Positions 7,962 through 16,966 of a stretch of 64,000 nucleotides of DNA are shown here, piece by piece. The stretch's first letter is position 1. Every line of letters begins with the position of its first letter. The notes beneath the pieces were generated by a model, which was not told the DNA's origin, made no database searches, and saw only the letters and a list, made by a program, of their open reading frames with translations. The translations under genes were made by a program, and so were the position numbers. The stretch comes from Paraburkholderia tagetis (GTDB lineage: Bacteria > Pseudomonadota > Gammaproteobacteria > Burkholderiales > Burkholderiaceae): contig NZ_JAKLJA010000028.1 in assembly GCF_022213065.1 (NCBI RefSeq), positions 43,009-107,008 of the forward strand. Direction: 5' to 3'.

Positions 7962-9143
7962 TCAGGCCTCGCGTGGCGGCGCGGCGGCGAGCTTGGCCTG
8001 ATCGAGCGGCGCGGCCGGCTGCGTGCGCCGGCGCGATGCGCGCGCGGCACCCTTGCCGCCGCCGGTGGACTTGCGGCGCGCGGCGTGGCGCTCGGTGGCG
8101 CGCTGCAACAGACAGAACGCGCAGAGCAGCGCGCCGATCACGATGCGCGTCCACCACGAGCTGAGCGTGCCATCGAACGTGATGAGCGTCTGGATCGTGC
8201 CGAGAATGCCCACGCCGAACACCGAGCCGATCACATAGCCCACGCCGCCCGTGAGCAGCGTGCCGCCGATCACGGTTGCGGCGATGGCGTCGAGTTCCAT
8301 GCCTTGCGCCTGAAGACCGTAGCCCGAGAGCACATAGAGCGTGAACACCACGCCGCCGAGCGCGGAGCAAAAGCCCGAGAGCGCATAGACGGCGATCTTG
8401 GTGCGCGCGACGGGCAGGCCCATGAGCAGCGCCGAGCGCTCGTTGCCGCCGATCGCGTAGACGTTGCGCCCGAAGCGCGTGAAGTGCGCGATGACGATGC
8501 CCGCCGCGAGCATGGCGAGCGCGGTGAGCGAACCCGTGGTGAGCGAGCCGCTGCCCACGGGAATGCTGAATTGGGACAGCGCGTGAAAGCCGGCGTCGTT
8601 GATCGGGATGGATTCGGTGGTGATGAGAAAGCAGGTGCCGCGCGCGAGAAACATGCCGGCGAGCGTGATGATGAAGGGCTGCAGCCGGAAGCAATGAATG
8701 AGCGCGCCCATGGCCGCGCCGTAGAGCGCGCCGAACAGCAGCACGAGCGGCACGACCACGGCCACGGACCAATGCAGCTTCTCGGTGCCCACGGCGCACA
8801 GGATCGTGGTGAGCGCGACCACGGCGCCCACGGAAAGATCGATGCCGCCCGAGATGATCACGAAGGTCATGCCGATGGCCACGATCAGCAGGAACGCATT
8901 GTCGACGAGGAGTCCGAATAAAACCTGGAGCGAGAAGAAGCCGGTGTACATCACCGAGCCGAAGCCGAACAACGCCGCGAACAGCAGCACCGTGACGACG
9001 ATGGGCAGCACGCGCGGATCGACGAAGCGCGAGATGGCGCGGCGCGATGCGGCGAGCGCGCCGGCGGCGGCGGGGGCGTTGTCTGCGCCGGCAGTGTTGC
9101 TTGTATTGCTTGTATTGCGGTTAGCGGGCGATGGGCGGTTCAT
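7962..9143 (-). CDS. yjfF: Sugar ABC transporter permease, YjfF-like
   Basis: A 393-residue inner-membrane permease (BPD_transp_2), last gene of a ytfQ-ytfR-ytfT-yjfF-like operon; in E. coli this system imports galactofuranose. The core has GGIDLSVGAVVALTT, a GGNERSALLMGLPVARTK loop and GGTLLTGGVGYVIGS. It is longer than E. coli YjfF (~331) because of an N-terminal tail rich in Asn/Thr/Ser (NTSNTSNT, from 9-nt repeats at 9093-9120) and a basic, Ala-rich C-terminal tail. The start at 9143 lies 20 nt after the upstream permease. The substrate may be galactofuranose or arabinofuranose given the pentonate dehydratase next door. Confidence 0.8.
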   Translation of the reverse strand: MNRPSPANRNTSNTSNTAGADNAPAAAGALAASRRAISRFVDPRVLPIVVTVLLFAALFGFGSVMYTGFFSLQVLFGLLVDNAFLLIVAIGMTFVIISGGIDLSVGAVVALTTILCAVGTEKLHWSVAVVVPLVLLFGALYGAAMGALIHCFRLQPFIITLAGMFLARGTCFLITTESIPINDAGFHALSQFSIPVGSGSLTTGSLTALAMLAAGIVIAHFTRFGRNVYAIGGNERSALLMGLPVARTKIAVYALSGFCSALGGVVFTLYVLSGYGLQAQGMELDAIAATVIGGTLLTGGVGYVIGSVFGVGILGTIQTLITFDGTLSSWWTRIVIGALLCAFCLLQRATERHAARRKSTGGGKGAARASRRRTQPAAPLDQAKLAAAPPREA

Positions 9144-9163
9144 GCCTGGGTTTCCCGAAGTCT

Positions 9164-10264
9164 TTATTGATGTCCCGGGCCCTGGACCCGTGCATGGCGC
9201 GTGAGCGCGATGCGCCTGAGTTGCTGGGCGGCGAACGCGCGCGCAGCGGGCGACTGGATCACGCACACGCACAGCACGACCACGGCCTTGACCACGAGCG
9301 TGGCCTCGGGCGGCACGCCGATCGAATAGGTGGTGTAGGTGAGCGTCTGAATGATGAGCGCGCCCAGCACCGTGCCGGCCAGGCTGAAGCGCCCGCCCGA
9401 GAGCGAGGTGCCGCCGAGCGTCACGGCGAGGATCGCATCGAGCTCGAGCAGGAGGCCCGCGTTGTTGCCGTCGGCGCTGCGCACGTTCGAGCTGATGAGA
9501 ATGCCGGCGATGGCCGCCGTCACGCCGCAAAATGCATAGGTGCCGAACACCACGGCCTGCGAAGAGAGCCCCGCGAGCCGCGCGGCCACGGGATTCACGC
9601 CAATCGAGCGGATGAAGAGGCCGAGCGCCGTGCGATTCACGATGAGCACGGTGAGCACCGTCACGGCGATGGCGATCCATACGGCGCAGGGCACCAGCGC
9701 GAGGTAGCCGCCGCCCGCATACAGATAGCCTTTCGCGCCGATGGGGATGATCTGTCCGCCCGTGAGCAGTTGCGCGACGCCGCGCCCGGCCACCATGAGG
9801 ATCAGCGTGGCGATGATCGGCTGCATGCCGACGAAGGCCACCAGCAGCCCGTTCCACATGCCCGCGAGCAGGCCCACGGCGAGCGCCGCGCCAAACGCGG
9901 CGCCCACGCGCGAGGGGTCGTCGGCGAGCACGGTGGCGGCTGCCGCGCCCGCGATCGCCACCACGGCGCCCACCGAAATATCGATGCCGCGCGTGGCGAT
10001 CACGAGCGTCATGCCGAGCGAGACCACGGCGAGCGGCGCGGCGCGCATCAGGATGTCGATGGGCGCGCCGAACAGATGGCCGCCGAGCAACGTGACGGAA
10101 AGGAAATTCGCGCGATGCGCGACATCGACGGCGAACAGCGCGACGAGCGTGAACGCGGGCCACACGAGCGGATGCTTGAGCAGCAGCGCGAGCCACGCGG
10201 GCAGGCCCGAACGCGGACCTGAAGGTGAACTTGAAGGTGAACTTGAAGATGGGTGCAGGTTCAT
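9164..10264 (-). CDS. ytfT: Sugar ABC transporter permease, YtfT-like
   Basis: A 366-residue permease with about nine membrane segments and the CUT2 loops ATRGIDISVGAVVAIAG (~95-111), RSIGVNPVAARLAGL and GGTSLSGGRFSLAGT. It pairs with the YjfF-like permease to form the channel. The start ATG at 10264 overlaps the ATPase stop as ATGA. The first ~20 residues are Ser/Pro-rich and come from a 12-nt tandem repeat (GAAGGTGAACTT, 10221-10244 plus a partial unit), so the N-terminus is probably not conserved. Confidence 0.85.
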   Translation of the reverse strand: MNLHPSSSSPSSSPSGPRSGLPAWLALLLKHPLVWPAFTLVALFAVDVAHRANFLSVTLLGGHLFGAPIDILMRAAPLAVVSLGMTLVIATRGIDISVGAVVAIAGAAAATVLADDPSRVGAAFGAALAVGLLAGMWNGLLVAFVGMQPIIATLILMVAGRGVAQLLTGGQIIPIGAKGYLYAGGGYLALVPCAVWIAIAVTVLTVLIVNRTALGLFIRSIGVNPVAARLAGLSSQAVVFGTYAFCGVTAAIAGILISSNVRSADGNNAGLLLELDAILAVTLGGTSLSGGRFSLAGTVLGALIIQTLTYTTYSIGVPPEATLVVKAVVVLCVCVIQSPAARAFAAQQLRRIALTRHARVQGPGHQ

Positions 10265-11820
10265 TTGCGATCTCCGGCAATGAGGCCGTAGACCTCGTGC
10301 TCGGAGCGCGCCTCGCCCGATAGCTCGGCCACCTTGCGCCGGTCGCGCAGCACGGCGATGCGGTCGCTCACGCGCACCACCTCGCTGATCTCCGAGGAGA
10401 TGAAGAGAATGCCGAGCCCCTTCGCGCAGAGCGCGCGCACGCGGTCCATGATTTCGAACTTGGCGGCCACGTCGATGCCGCGCGTGGGTTCGTCGAGAAT
10501 CAGCAGGCGCGGCTCGGTCGCGAGCCAGCGCGCGAGCAGCACCTTCTGCTGATTGCCGCCCGACAGCAGGCCGATGGGCTGCTCCGCATCGCGCGCCTTG
10601 ATGCCGAGTTGCGCAATATACGCATTGGCGAGTTCGCGTTGGCGCGCCCGCCCGATCATGCGCCACCAGCCGCGCCGCGCTTGCAGCGCGAGCACGATGT
10701 TCTCGCGGATCGAAAGCTCGGCGACGATGCCTTCCTTCTTGCGGTCCTCGGGACAATACGCCATGCCGTGACGAACCGCGTCGCGCGGCGAGGCGAGCTT
10801 CACGGTCTCGCCGTTGATGCGCACGGCGCCCGCGTCGGCCCGGTCCGCGCCGAACAACAGACGCGCGGTTTCCGTGCGCCCCGAGCCCAGCAGCCCGGCG
10901 AGGCCGAGAATCTGGCCGGGCCGCACTTCGAGATCGAGCGCATTGAGCACGCCGCGGCGCGCGATGCCCTGCGCGGCGAGATATGGCTCGCCGGTTTGTG
11001 CGGGGGCGCCAATGGCGTTTGCCTCATCAACGCCCGGCGCACGAGTCGGCTTGCTGGCGTGGGCGAGCCGCTCATCGGCGTGCTCATCGGCATCATTCAC
11101 GCCCACCATCTTGGCGACCAGCGTCTGCACCGGCAATTCGGCGGCGAGATATTCGCCTTCGCGCTCGCCGTTGCGCATTACGGTGATGCGGTCGGAGATC
11201 GCATAGGTCTGCTCAAGAAAATGCGTGACGAACAGAATGGCGATGCCCGACGCCTTCAGCTTGCGCAACACGTCGAAGAGGCGCGTGACCTCGCCCTCGT
11301 CGAGACTCGAAGTGGGCTCGTCCAGAATCAGGATGCGCGCATCGACGGAAACGGCGCGCGCGATCGCCACCATCTGCTGCATGGCGATGGGGTAGGTGTC
11401 GAGCGATTGCGTGACGTCGAGCGAGAGATTGAGCCCGGCGAGCGCTTCGGCCGCGCGCCGGTGGATCGTCTTCCAGTCGATCAGGCCGCGCTTGCGTGGC
11501 TGGCGGCCCGCGAAAATATTCTCCGCCACCGAGAGATTCGGGCAGAGATTGACCTCCTGATAGAGCGTCTGGATGCCCGCGGCCTCGGCCTCCTGAGGCG
11601 TCGCGAAGCGCACGGGCTGACCGGCGAGACGGATCTCGCCGGCCTCGGGCTCGTGCACGCCCGTGAGCACGTTGATGAGCGTGGACTTGCCCGCGCCGTT
11701 CTGGCCCATCAACGTGTGGACCTCGCCGGGGAAGAGGCGGAAATCGACACCGTCGAGCGCGCGCACGCCGGGGAACGTGCGCGTCAGGCCGACGGTTTCC
11801 AGCAACGGCGTGGGGCTCAT
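10261..11820 (-). CDS. ytfR: Sugar ABC transporter ATP-binding protein, YtfR-like
   Basis: A 519-residue double ABC ATPase. The first domain has Walker A GQNGAGKST (~38-46) and DEPTSSLDEGE; its signature region reads YPIAMQQMVAIARA, without LSGGQ. The second domain has GLLGSGRTE, LSGGNQQKVLLARW and DEPTRGIDVAAK. A variable linker (~245-290) joins the halves. The start at 11820 (MSPTPLL) fits the family length (E. coli YtfR ~500). It lies 68 nt after ytfQ and overlaps ytfT by 4 bp. Confidence 0.88.
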   Translation of the reverse strand: MSPTPLLETVGLTRTFPGVRALDGVDFRLFPGEVHTLMGQNGAGKSTLINVLTGVHEPEAGEIRLAGQPVRFATPQEAEAAGIQTLYQEVNLCPNLSVAENIFAGRQPRKRGLIDWKTIHRRAAEALAGLNLSLDVTQSLDTYPIAMQQMVAIARAVSVDARILILDEPTSSLDEGEVTRLFDVLRKLKASGIAILFVTHFLEQTYAISDRITVMRNGEREGEYLAAELPVQTLVAKMVGVNDADEHADERLAHASKPTRAPGVDEANAIGAPAQTGEPYLAAQGIARRGVLNALDLEVRPGQILGLAGLLGSGRTETARLLFGADRADAGAVRINGETVKLASPRDAVRHGMAYCPEDRKKEGIVAELSIRENIVLALQARRGWWRMIGRARQRELANAYIAQLGIKARDAEQPIGLLSGGNQQKVLLARWLATEPRLLILDEPTRGIDVAAKFEIMDRVRALCAKGLGILFISSEISEVVRVSDRIAVLRDRRKVAELSGEARSEHEVYGLIAGDRK

Positions 11821-11888
11821 GCGTGCGTGCACCTGCTTGCGGTTTGCTTGCGCCGGGTTTGGGCGCGGGTTGTGCGTGGTACGTGCGC

Positions 11889-12857
11889 TCAGTACTTGCG
11901 CGACGGCAGCGTCTGCGCCGCCACGTTCTCCGGGAACACCGTCTCGTTCGTGACGATGCGCTTGGGCAACGACTTGCCCGCCACCACGTCCTTCACGGCG
12001 CTCATGAGTTGCGGCCCGAGCAGCGGGCTGCATTCCACATCCACATTCATCTTGCCGGCGATCATCGCCTGGAAGCCGCCCTTGGTAGCGTCGAACGACA
12101 CCACGCTCACATCCTTGCCCGGCTTCATGCCCGCTTCTTCCATGGCCTGGATCGCGCCGAGCGCCATGTCGTCGTTATGCGCGTAGACCACGTTGATCTT
12201 GTTTCCATACGTCTTCGCGAAGGCCTCCATCACCTGCTTGCCGCCCGCGAGCGTGAAGTCGCCGCTTTGCGAGGCAATGATCTTGAACTTCGGATCGTTC
12301 TTGATCACCTCGATGAGACCCGAGTGACGATCGTTCGCGGGCGCCGAGCCCACCGTGCCCTGCAATTCGACGATATTGACGGGGCCCGGATTGCTCTTGT
12401 AGTGATCCTCGAGCCACTTGCCCGCGCGGCGGCCTTCTTCCATGAAATCGGAGCCGATCATCGTCACATAGAGCGACGGGTCTTTCACGTCGATATTGCG
12501 GTCGGTGAGGATCACGGGAATCTTCGCGCGCTTCGCTTCCTGGAGCACCGGCTCCCAGCCCGATTCCACCACGGGCGAGAAGGCAATCACGTCCACCTTC
12601 TGCGCGATATACGAGCGGATCGCCTTGATCTGGTTTTCCTGCTTCTGCTGGGCATCCGAGAACTTGAGATTGACGCCCGCGTCTTTGGCGGCGGCCTTGA
12701 TCGATACGGTATTGGCGGTGCGCCAGGCGCTTTCCGCGCCCACCTGCGCGAAGCCCAGGGTGATCTGTTTGTCTTCGGCGTGCGCGACGCCCGCCGCGAA
12801 CGAAAAAGCCGCGGCGGCGGCGATGAGGCCGCTTGCCATGCGAGTAGCCAGTTTCAT
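11889..12857 (-). CDS. ytfQ: Galactofuranose/pentofuranose-type binding protein, YtfQ-like
   Basis: A 322-residue periplasmic binding protein. A Sec signal peptide (MKLATRMASGLIAAAAAFSF...AHA, cleavage near 27) is followed by DKQITLGFAQVGAESAWRTANT, which is diagnostic for YtfQ; the stretch is cited here only as the recognised family opening. Other matches are DVIAFSPVVESGWEPVL, PVILTDRNIDV and NVVYAHNDDMALGAIQAM. E. coli YtfQ (~318) binds galactofuranose. The start at 12857 has GGAGAC upstream. It heads the minus-strand operon and is divergent from the dehydratase gene across 284 bp. Confidence 0.88.
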   Translation of the reverse strand: MKLATRMASGLIAAAAAFSFAAGVAHAEDKQITLGFAQVGAESAWRTANTVSIKAAAKDAGVNLKFSDAQQKQENQIKAIRSYIAQKVDVIAFSPVVESGWEPVLQEAKRAKIPVILTDRNIDVKDPSLYVTMIGSDFMEEGRRAGKWLEDHYKSNPGPVNIVELQGTVGSAPANDRHSGLIEVIKNDPKFKIIASQSGDFTLAGGKQVMEAFAKTYGNKINVVYAHNDDMALGAIQAMEEAGMKPGKDVSVVSFDATKGGFQAMIAGKMNVDVECSPLLGPQLMSAVKDVVAGKSLPKRIVTNETVFPENVAAQTLPSRKY

Positions 12858-13141
12858 GCGTGTCTCCGATGTCGCTTGATTGTCTTCGCTTAGTAGTTCT
12901 TTGTTTAATTCACAGCGCCTTCGCCCGCGTCCCTCAATGGCCGGACTGTGCCGCGAGTCGATCGCGCCATCCCAAACCAGCGTTTATCCGCTATGGTTAA
13001 AGCCGCTGGCTACCCACCTTGAAAGATTCAATAGCCAAACTATATTCAACTGCCAACCCGGTTTTTATTAGCGTTTTCCCGATCTTTCACCCTTATATAG
13101 TCATGCTATTTATGGGTTTTTCTCACTAAGTGGGCAAAGCC
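12858..13141. promoter_or_regulatory. Divergent promoter region between ytfQ and the pentonate dehydratase gene
   Basis: A 284-bp AT-richer stretch that must hold promoters for both directions. It contains runs such as TTGAAAGATTCAATAGCC (13019-13036), with the short inverted pair TTGAA/TTCAA, and TATATAG just upstream of the dehydratase. A shared operator for a pentose regulator is plausible, but none can be assigned with confidence. Confidence 0.4.
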
Positions 13142-14884
13142 ATGAACACTCGCAAAACCAGGCTCCGCTCGGCCGCGTGGTTCGGCACCATGGACAAGAA
13201 CGGCTTCATGTACCGGAGCTGGATGAAGAATCAGGGCATCCCGGAACACGAGTTCGCGGGCAAGCCGATTATCGGCATCTGCAATACATGGTCGGAGCTC
13301 ACGCCCTGCAACGCGCACTTTCGCAAGCTCGCGGAGCACGTGAAGCGCGGCGTGTACGAGGCGGGCGGCTTTCCCGTGGAATTTCCCGTGTTCTCCAACG
13401 GCGAATCGAACCTGCGGCCCACGGCCATGTTCACGCGCAATCTCGCTTCGATGGACGTGGAGGAGGCCATACGCGGCAACCCCGTGGATGCGGTCGTGCT
13501 GCTCGTGGGCTGCGACAAGACCACGCCCGCGCTGCTGATGGGCGCGGCGAGCTGCGATGTGCCGGCGATCGTCGTGAGCGGCGGGCCGATGCTCAATGGC
13601 AAGCACGAAGGACGCGACATCGGCTCGGGCACGGTGGTATGGCAATTGAGCGAGCAAGTGAAGGCGGGCAAGATTTCGATGCATGAATTCATGTCGGCGG
13701 AAGCGGGCATGTCGCGCTCGGCGGGCACCTGCAACACCATGGGCACGGCTTCCACGATGGCGTGCATGGCCGAAGCGCTGGGCGTGACGCTGCCGCACAA
13801 CGCCGCGATTCCCGCCGTGGATGCGCGCCGCTACGTGATCGCACATTTATCGGGAATGCGAATTGTCGAGATGGCGCTAGAAGACTTGCGGCTCTCGAAG
13901 CTGCTCACGCGCGCGGCATTCGAAAACGCGATTCGCACGAATGCGGCCATTGGCGGATCGACCAACGCGGCCATTCATCTGAAGGCAATTGCGGGGCGCA
14001 TCGGCGTGAAGCTGGATCTCGACGACTGGACACGCATCGGCCGCCACACGCCGACCCTCGTCGACTTGCAGCCCTCGGGCCGTTTTCTGATGGAGGAGTT
14101 CTATTACGCGGGCGGCCTGCCGGCGGTACTGCGGCGCCTGGGCGAAGCGAAGCTGCTGCCGCATCCCGACGCGCTCACCGCGAACGGTCACACGCTATGG
14201 GAGAACGTGCGCGAAGCGCCCAGCTACAACGACGAAGTGATCCGCCCGCTCGCCAACCCGCTCGTTCAGGACGGCGGCTTGTGCGTGCTGCGCGGCAATC
14301 TCGCGCCGAACGGCGCGGTGCTCAAGCCCTCGGCGGCCACACAAAAGCTGCTCAAGCATCGCGGCCGCGCCGTGGTGTTCGAAGACTTCGACGACTACAA
14401 GGCGCGCATAGCCGATCCCGCGCTGGACGTCACAGCGGACTCGGTGCTCGTGATGAAGAATTGCGGGCCAAAGGGCTATCCCGGCATGGCTGAAGTGGGC
14501 AACATGGGCCTGCCGCCCAAACTGCTCGCGCAGGGCGTGACCGACATGGTGCGCGTGTCCGATGCGCGCATGAGTGGGACGGCCTACGGCACGGTAGTGT
14601 TGCACGTGGCGCCCGAAGCACGCGCGGGCGGGCCGCTTGCAATTGTGCGCGACGGCGACTGGATCGAGCTCAATTGCGAAAAAGGCACGCTGCGCGTGGA
14701 CATTGGCGACGAGGAGATCCGCACGCGGCTCGATGCGTGGGCCGCCGCGAAACGGCCCGAACCGGCGGACGGCAGCGGCTATCGCAAGCTTTATGTCGAG
14801 CATGTGTTGCAGGCTGACGAAGGATGCGATTTTGATTTTTTGGTGGGCTGTCGTGGGGCGGAGGTGCCGAGGCAATCGCATTGA
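13142..14884 (+). CDS. L-arabonate (pentonate) dehydratase, IlvD/Edd family
   Basis: A 580-residue Fe-S/Mg2+ dehydratase that in this subfamily converts L-arabonate (or D-xylonate/D-fuconate) to the 2-keto-3-deoxy acid in non-phosphorylative pentose oxidation. It shows LRSAAWFGTMDKNGFMYRSW near the start, GICNTWSELTPCNAHF, NGESNLRPTAM, cluster cysteines in GCDKTTPA and GTCNTMGTAST, and NAAIGGSTNAAIHL. These are the signatures of L-arabinonate dehydratase, not of branched-chain IlvD. The ATG at 13142 was chosen over the in-frame GTG at 13130. It is divergent from ytfQ, so transport and oxidation of the same pentose are probably co-controlled. The enzyme is sometimes called AraC, a name avoided here. 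Confidence 0.85.
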   Translation: MNTRKTRLRSAAWFGTMDKNGFMYRSWMKNQGIPEHEFAGKPIIGICNTWSELTPCNAHFRKLAEHVKRGVYEAGGFPVEFPVFSNGESNLRPTAMFTRNLASMDVEEAIRGNPVDAVVLLVGCDKTTPALLMGAASCDVPAIVVSGGPMLNGKHEGRDIGSGTVVWQLSEQVKAGKISMHEFMSAEAGMSRSAGTCNTMGTASTMACMAEALGVTLPHNAAIPAVDARRYVIAHLSGMRIVEMALEDLRLSKLLTRAAFENAIRTNAAIGGSTNAAIHLKAIAGRIGVKLDLDDWTRIGRHTPTLVDLQPSGRFLMEEFYYAGGLPAVLRRLGEAKLLPHPDALTANGHTLWENVREAPSYNDEVIRPLANPLVQDGGLCVLRGNLAPNGAVLKPSAATQKLLKHRGRAVVFEDFDDYKARIADPALDVTADSVLVMKNCGPKGYPGMAEVGNMGLPPKLLAQGVTDMVRVSDARMSGTAYGTVVLHVAPEARAGGPLAIVRDGDWIELNCEKGTLRVDIGDEEIRTRLDAWAAAKRPEPADGSGYRKLYVEHVLQADEGCDFDFLVGCRGAEVPRQSH

Positions 14885-14954
14885 AGGAACGCGCAGGCGC
14901 GTTGCGTGAGAGTTTGTTGGTGTTTTCTTGTTTTTCGCGTTTCCTTGCGTTCCC

Positions 14955-15516
14955 CGCGTTTCCTTGTTTTCGTGTCGGTCTGCAAGCGTTGCCCCTGTGC
15001 GGGGCGGCACCTACTTTTCTTTGCAGCGGCAAAGAAAAGTAGGCAAAAGAAAGCCGCTCACACCGCCAGTGTGACGCAGTGGACCACTTGCCCATTATCG
15101 GAGCGGTTCCGGAGCGTCTGTCACCACGCGCCGTACAACGGAGTGACAAAGGGCTCATCCCTCCGGCGGAGCTACGCGCGCCGTGGGGCATAATCCAAAA
15201 CCAGAGGAATGCATACGAATCGATGCAGCGCATGCGTGTTCGAGTGCCCGTGCAGTACGTGTGGTTTCCCATGCAGACCCGACCGCTGCGCGCGTAGCGA
15301 GCAGCGGGATGAATGAGTCCTTTGTCACTGAGTTTGAAGGTGCGAGATGACGGATGCCCCGGAACCACTTCGACCACGGGCGAGTGGTGTACTGCGTCAC
15401 ACTAGCGGTTTGAGCCGCTTTCTTTTGCCTACTTTTCTTTGCGGCTGCAAAGAAAAGTAGGTGCCGCCCCGCACAGGGGCAACCCAGGCAGACCGACACG
15501 ACCACAAGGAAACGCG
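14955..15516. repeat. 562-bp inverted-arm intergenic element, copy B
   Basis: Same length and orientation as copy A. The left arm starts 70 nt after the dehydratase stop and the right end lies 131 nt before the fabV stop. Variable cassettes are at 15076-15100 and 15371-15395; they differ from each other and from those of copy A. An extra partial outer end (CGCGTTTCCTTG, from 14937) precedes the left end. The reading frame that crosses this copy on the minus strand is not a convincing gene. Confidence 0.9.
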
Positions 15517-15647
15517 AGGAACGCAAGGAAACGCGGGGAACATAAGAAAGCGCGAAAAAACGAATACAAAAAACCGGCTCACCATGCACGCGCCTTAAAA
15601 TAAGTTGCCAACACAACCAATTAAAAGGCACCCCAAAAAATAAAAAC

Positions 15648-16844
15648 CTACATCTCAACAACACCAGGAATAGCAACATTCGGATCAACATCGGCACCAT
15701 AATCCACGCCTTCGACCCCAAACCCAAACAGACGCAGAAATTCCGCCTTATAGCCCGCGAAATCGGTGGTGGCATAGAGGTTCTCGTCGGTGACCTGATC
15801 CCACGCCGCCTTCACGCGCGCCTGGATTGCCGGATCGAGCTCCTTATAGTCGGCGCGCAGTCGCCCTTCATCATCGAGCACCGGCGCAGCGCCGTAAAGA
15901 GAGTCGCGATAAAGACCATAAACCTGCTCAATACAGCCCTCATGCGTACCGCTTTCCTTCATCGCCTTGAAAAGCAGCGCAAGATAAAGCGGCATGATGG
16001 GAATCGCCGAGCTAGCCTGCGTAACCACGGCCTTGAGCACAGCAACGCGCGCATCGCCCGAGCGTGCCGCGAGCCTGGCGCGAATGCCCAGCACCTTCTG
16101 ATCGAGATCCTTCTTGGCCGCGCCAATCGATCCATTCCAGTAGATGTCGTGCGTGATCTCCGCGCCAAGGTAGGTGAATGCCGTGGTCTTCGCGCCATCG
16201 GCCAGCACGTCCGCTTCGAGCAGCGCGTCGATCCACATCTGCCAGTCCTCACCGCCCATCACGGCCACCGTGGCGTCGATCTCGCTTTGCGTCGCCGCTT
16301 CGAGCACCGTTTCCTTGATGATTTCCTTGTCGGTGTCGATGCCGCGCATGCGCAGCGTCTTGCCCACGGGTTTGAGCGTGGACACATGCACTGCGCCCGT
16401 GACCGGGTGCGTGCGGCGCGGCGCGGCAAGGCTGTAAACCACGAGGTCGACCTGGCCGAGATCGCGCTTGATGGTCTCGATGGTTTCGCGCTTCACGGCG
16501 TCGGAGAACGCGTCGCCGTTGATGGTCTTCGCGTAGAGCCCTTTTTGCGTAGCGAACTTCTCGAACGCGGCGGTGTTGTACCAGCCCGCGGTGGCGGGGC
16601 GGGTGTCGGTGCCTGCGCGCTCGAAGACGACGCCCAGCGTGGCCGCGCCCGAGCCGAACGCCGCCGAAATGCGCGCGGCGAGCCCGTAGCCCGTGGATGC
16701 GCCCAGCACGAGCACGCGCTTCGGGCCGTGGGGGATGGGGCCGTGTGCGTCGACGTATTCGATTTGCTGCGCGACGTTGGCTTCACATCCCACGGGATGG
16801 GCGGTCACGCAAATGAAGCCGCGAACGCGCGGTTCGATAATCAT
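15648..16844 (-). CDS. fabV: Trans-2-enoyl-ACP/CoA reductase FabV
   Basis: A 398-residue NADH-dependent enoyl reductase (fatty-acid elongation, last step), the length typical of FabV. It has the N-terminal MIIEPRVRGFICVTAHPVGC, a Rossmann motif VLVLGASTGYGLAAR (~43-57), a substrate region SLAAPRRTHP and the long-spaced FabV catalytic motif Y-x8-K (YWNGSIGAAK). FabV tolerates triclosan in the species studied. The start at 16844 has GGAGAA upstream. It appears monocistronic between copy B of the repeat and the epimerase-like gene, and may supplement FabI. Confidence 0.93.
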   Translation of the reverse strand: MIIEPRVRGFICVTAHPVGCEANVAQQIEYVDAHGPIPHGPKRVLVLGASTGYGLAARISAAFGSGAATLGVVFERAGTDTRPATAGWYNTAAFEKFATQKGLYAKTINGDAFSDAVKRETIETIKRDLGQVDLVVYSLAAPRRTHPVTGAVHVSTLKPVGKTLRMRGIDTDKEIIKETVLEAATQSEIDATVAVMGGEDWQMWIDALLEADVLADGAKTTAFTYLGAEITHDIYWNGSIGAAKKDLDQKVLGIRARLAARSGDARVAVLKAVVTQASSAIPIMPLYLALLFKAMKESGTHEGCIEQVYGLYRDSLYGAAPVLDDEGRLRADYKELDPAIQARVKAAWDQVTDENLYATTDFAGYKAEFLRLFGFGVEGVDYGADVDPNVAIPGVVEM

Positions 16845-16966
16845 CAGACTTCTCCGTATTTCGCAGATGCATGCAGGAACGGCCGGCATTTTAGCGCGAG
16901 CCAATAATCCGGGCCATGGCGGCCCGTTTATGGGCTGGGCGCGTGTCGGCGGCTCACGCGCGAGCC

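Noticed and set aside
13142..14884. Dehydratase considered as branched-chain dihydroxy-acid dehydratase IlvD
   Set aside because: The N-terminal and cluster motifs match the L-arabonate/pentonate dehydratase branch, and the neighbours are sugar transport genes.
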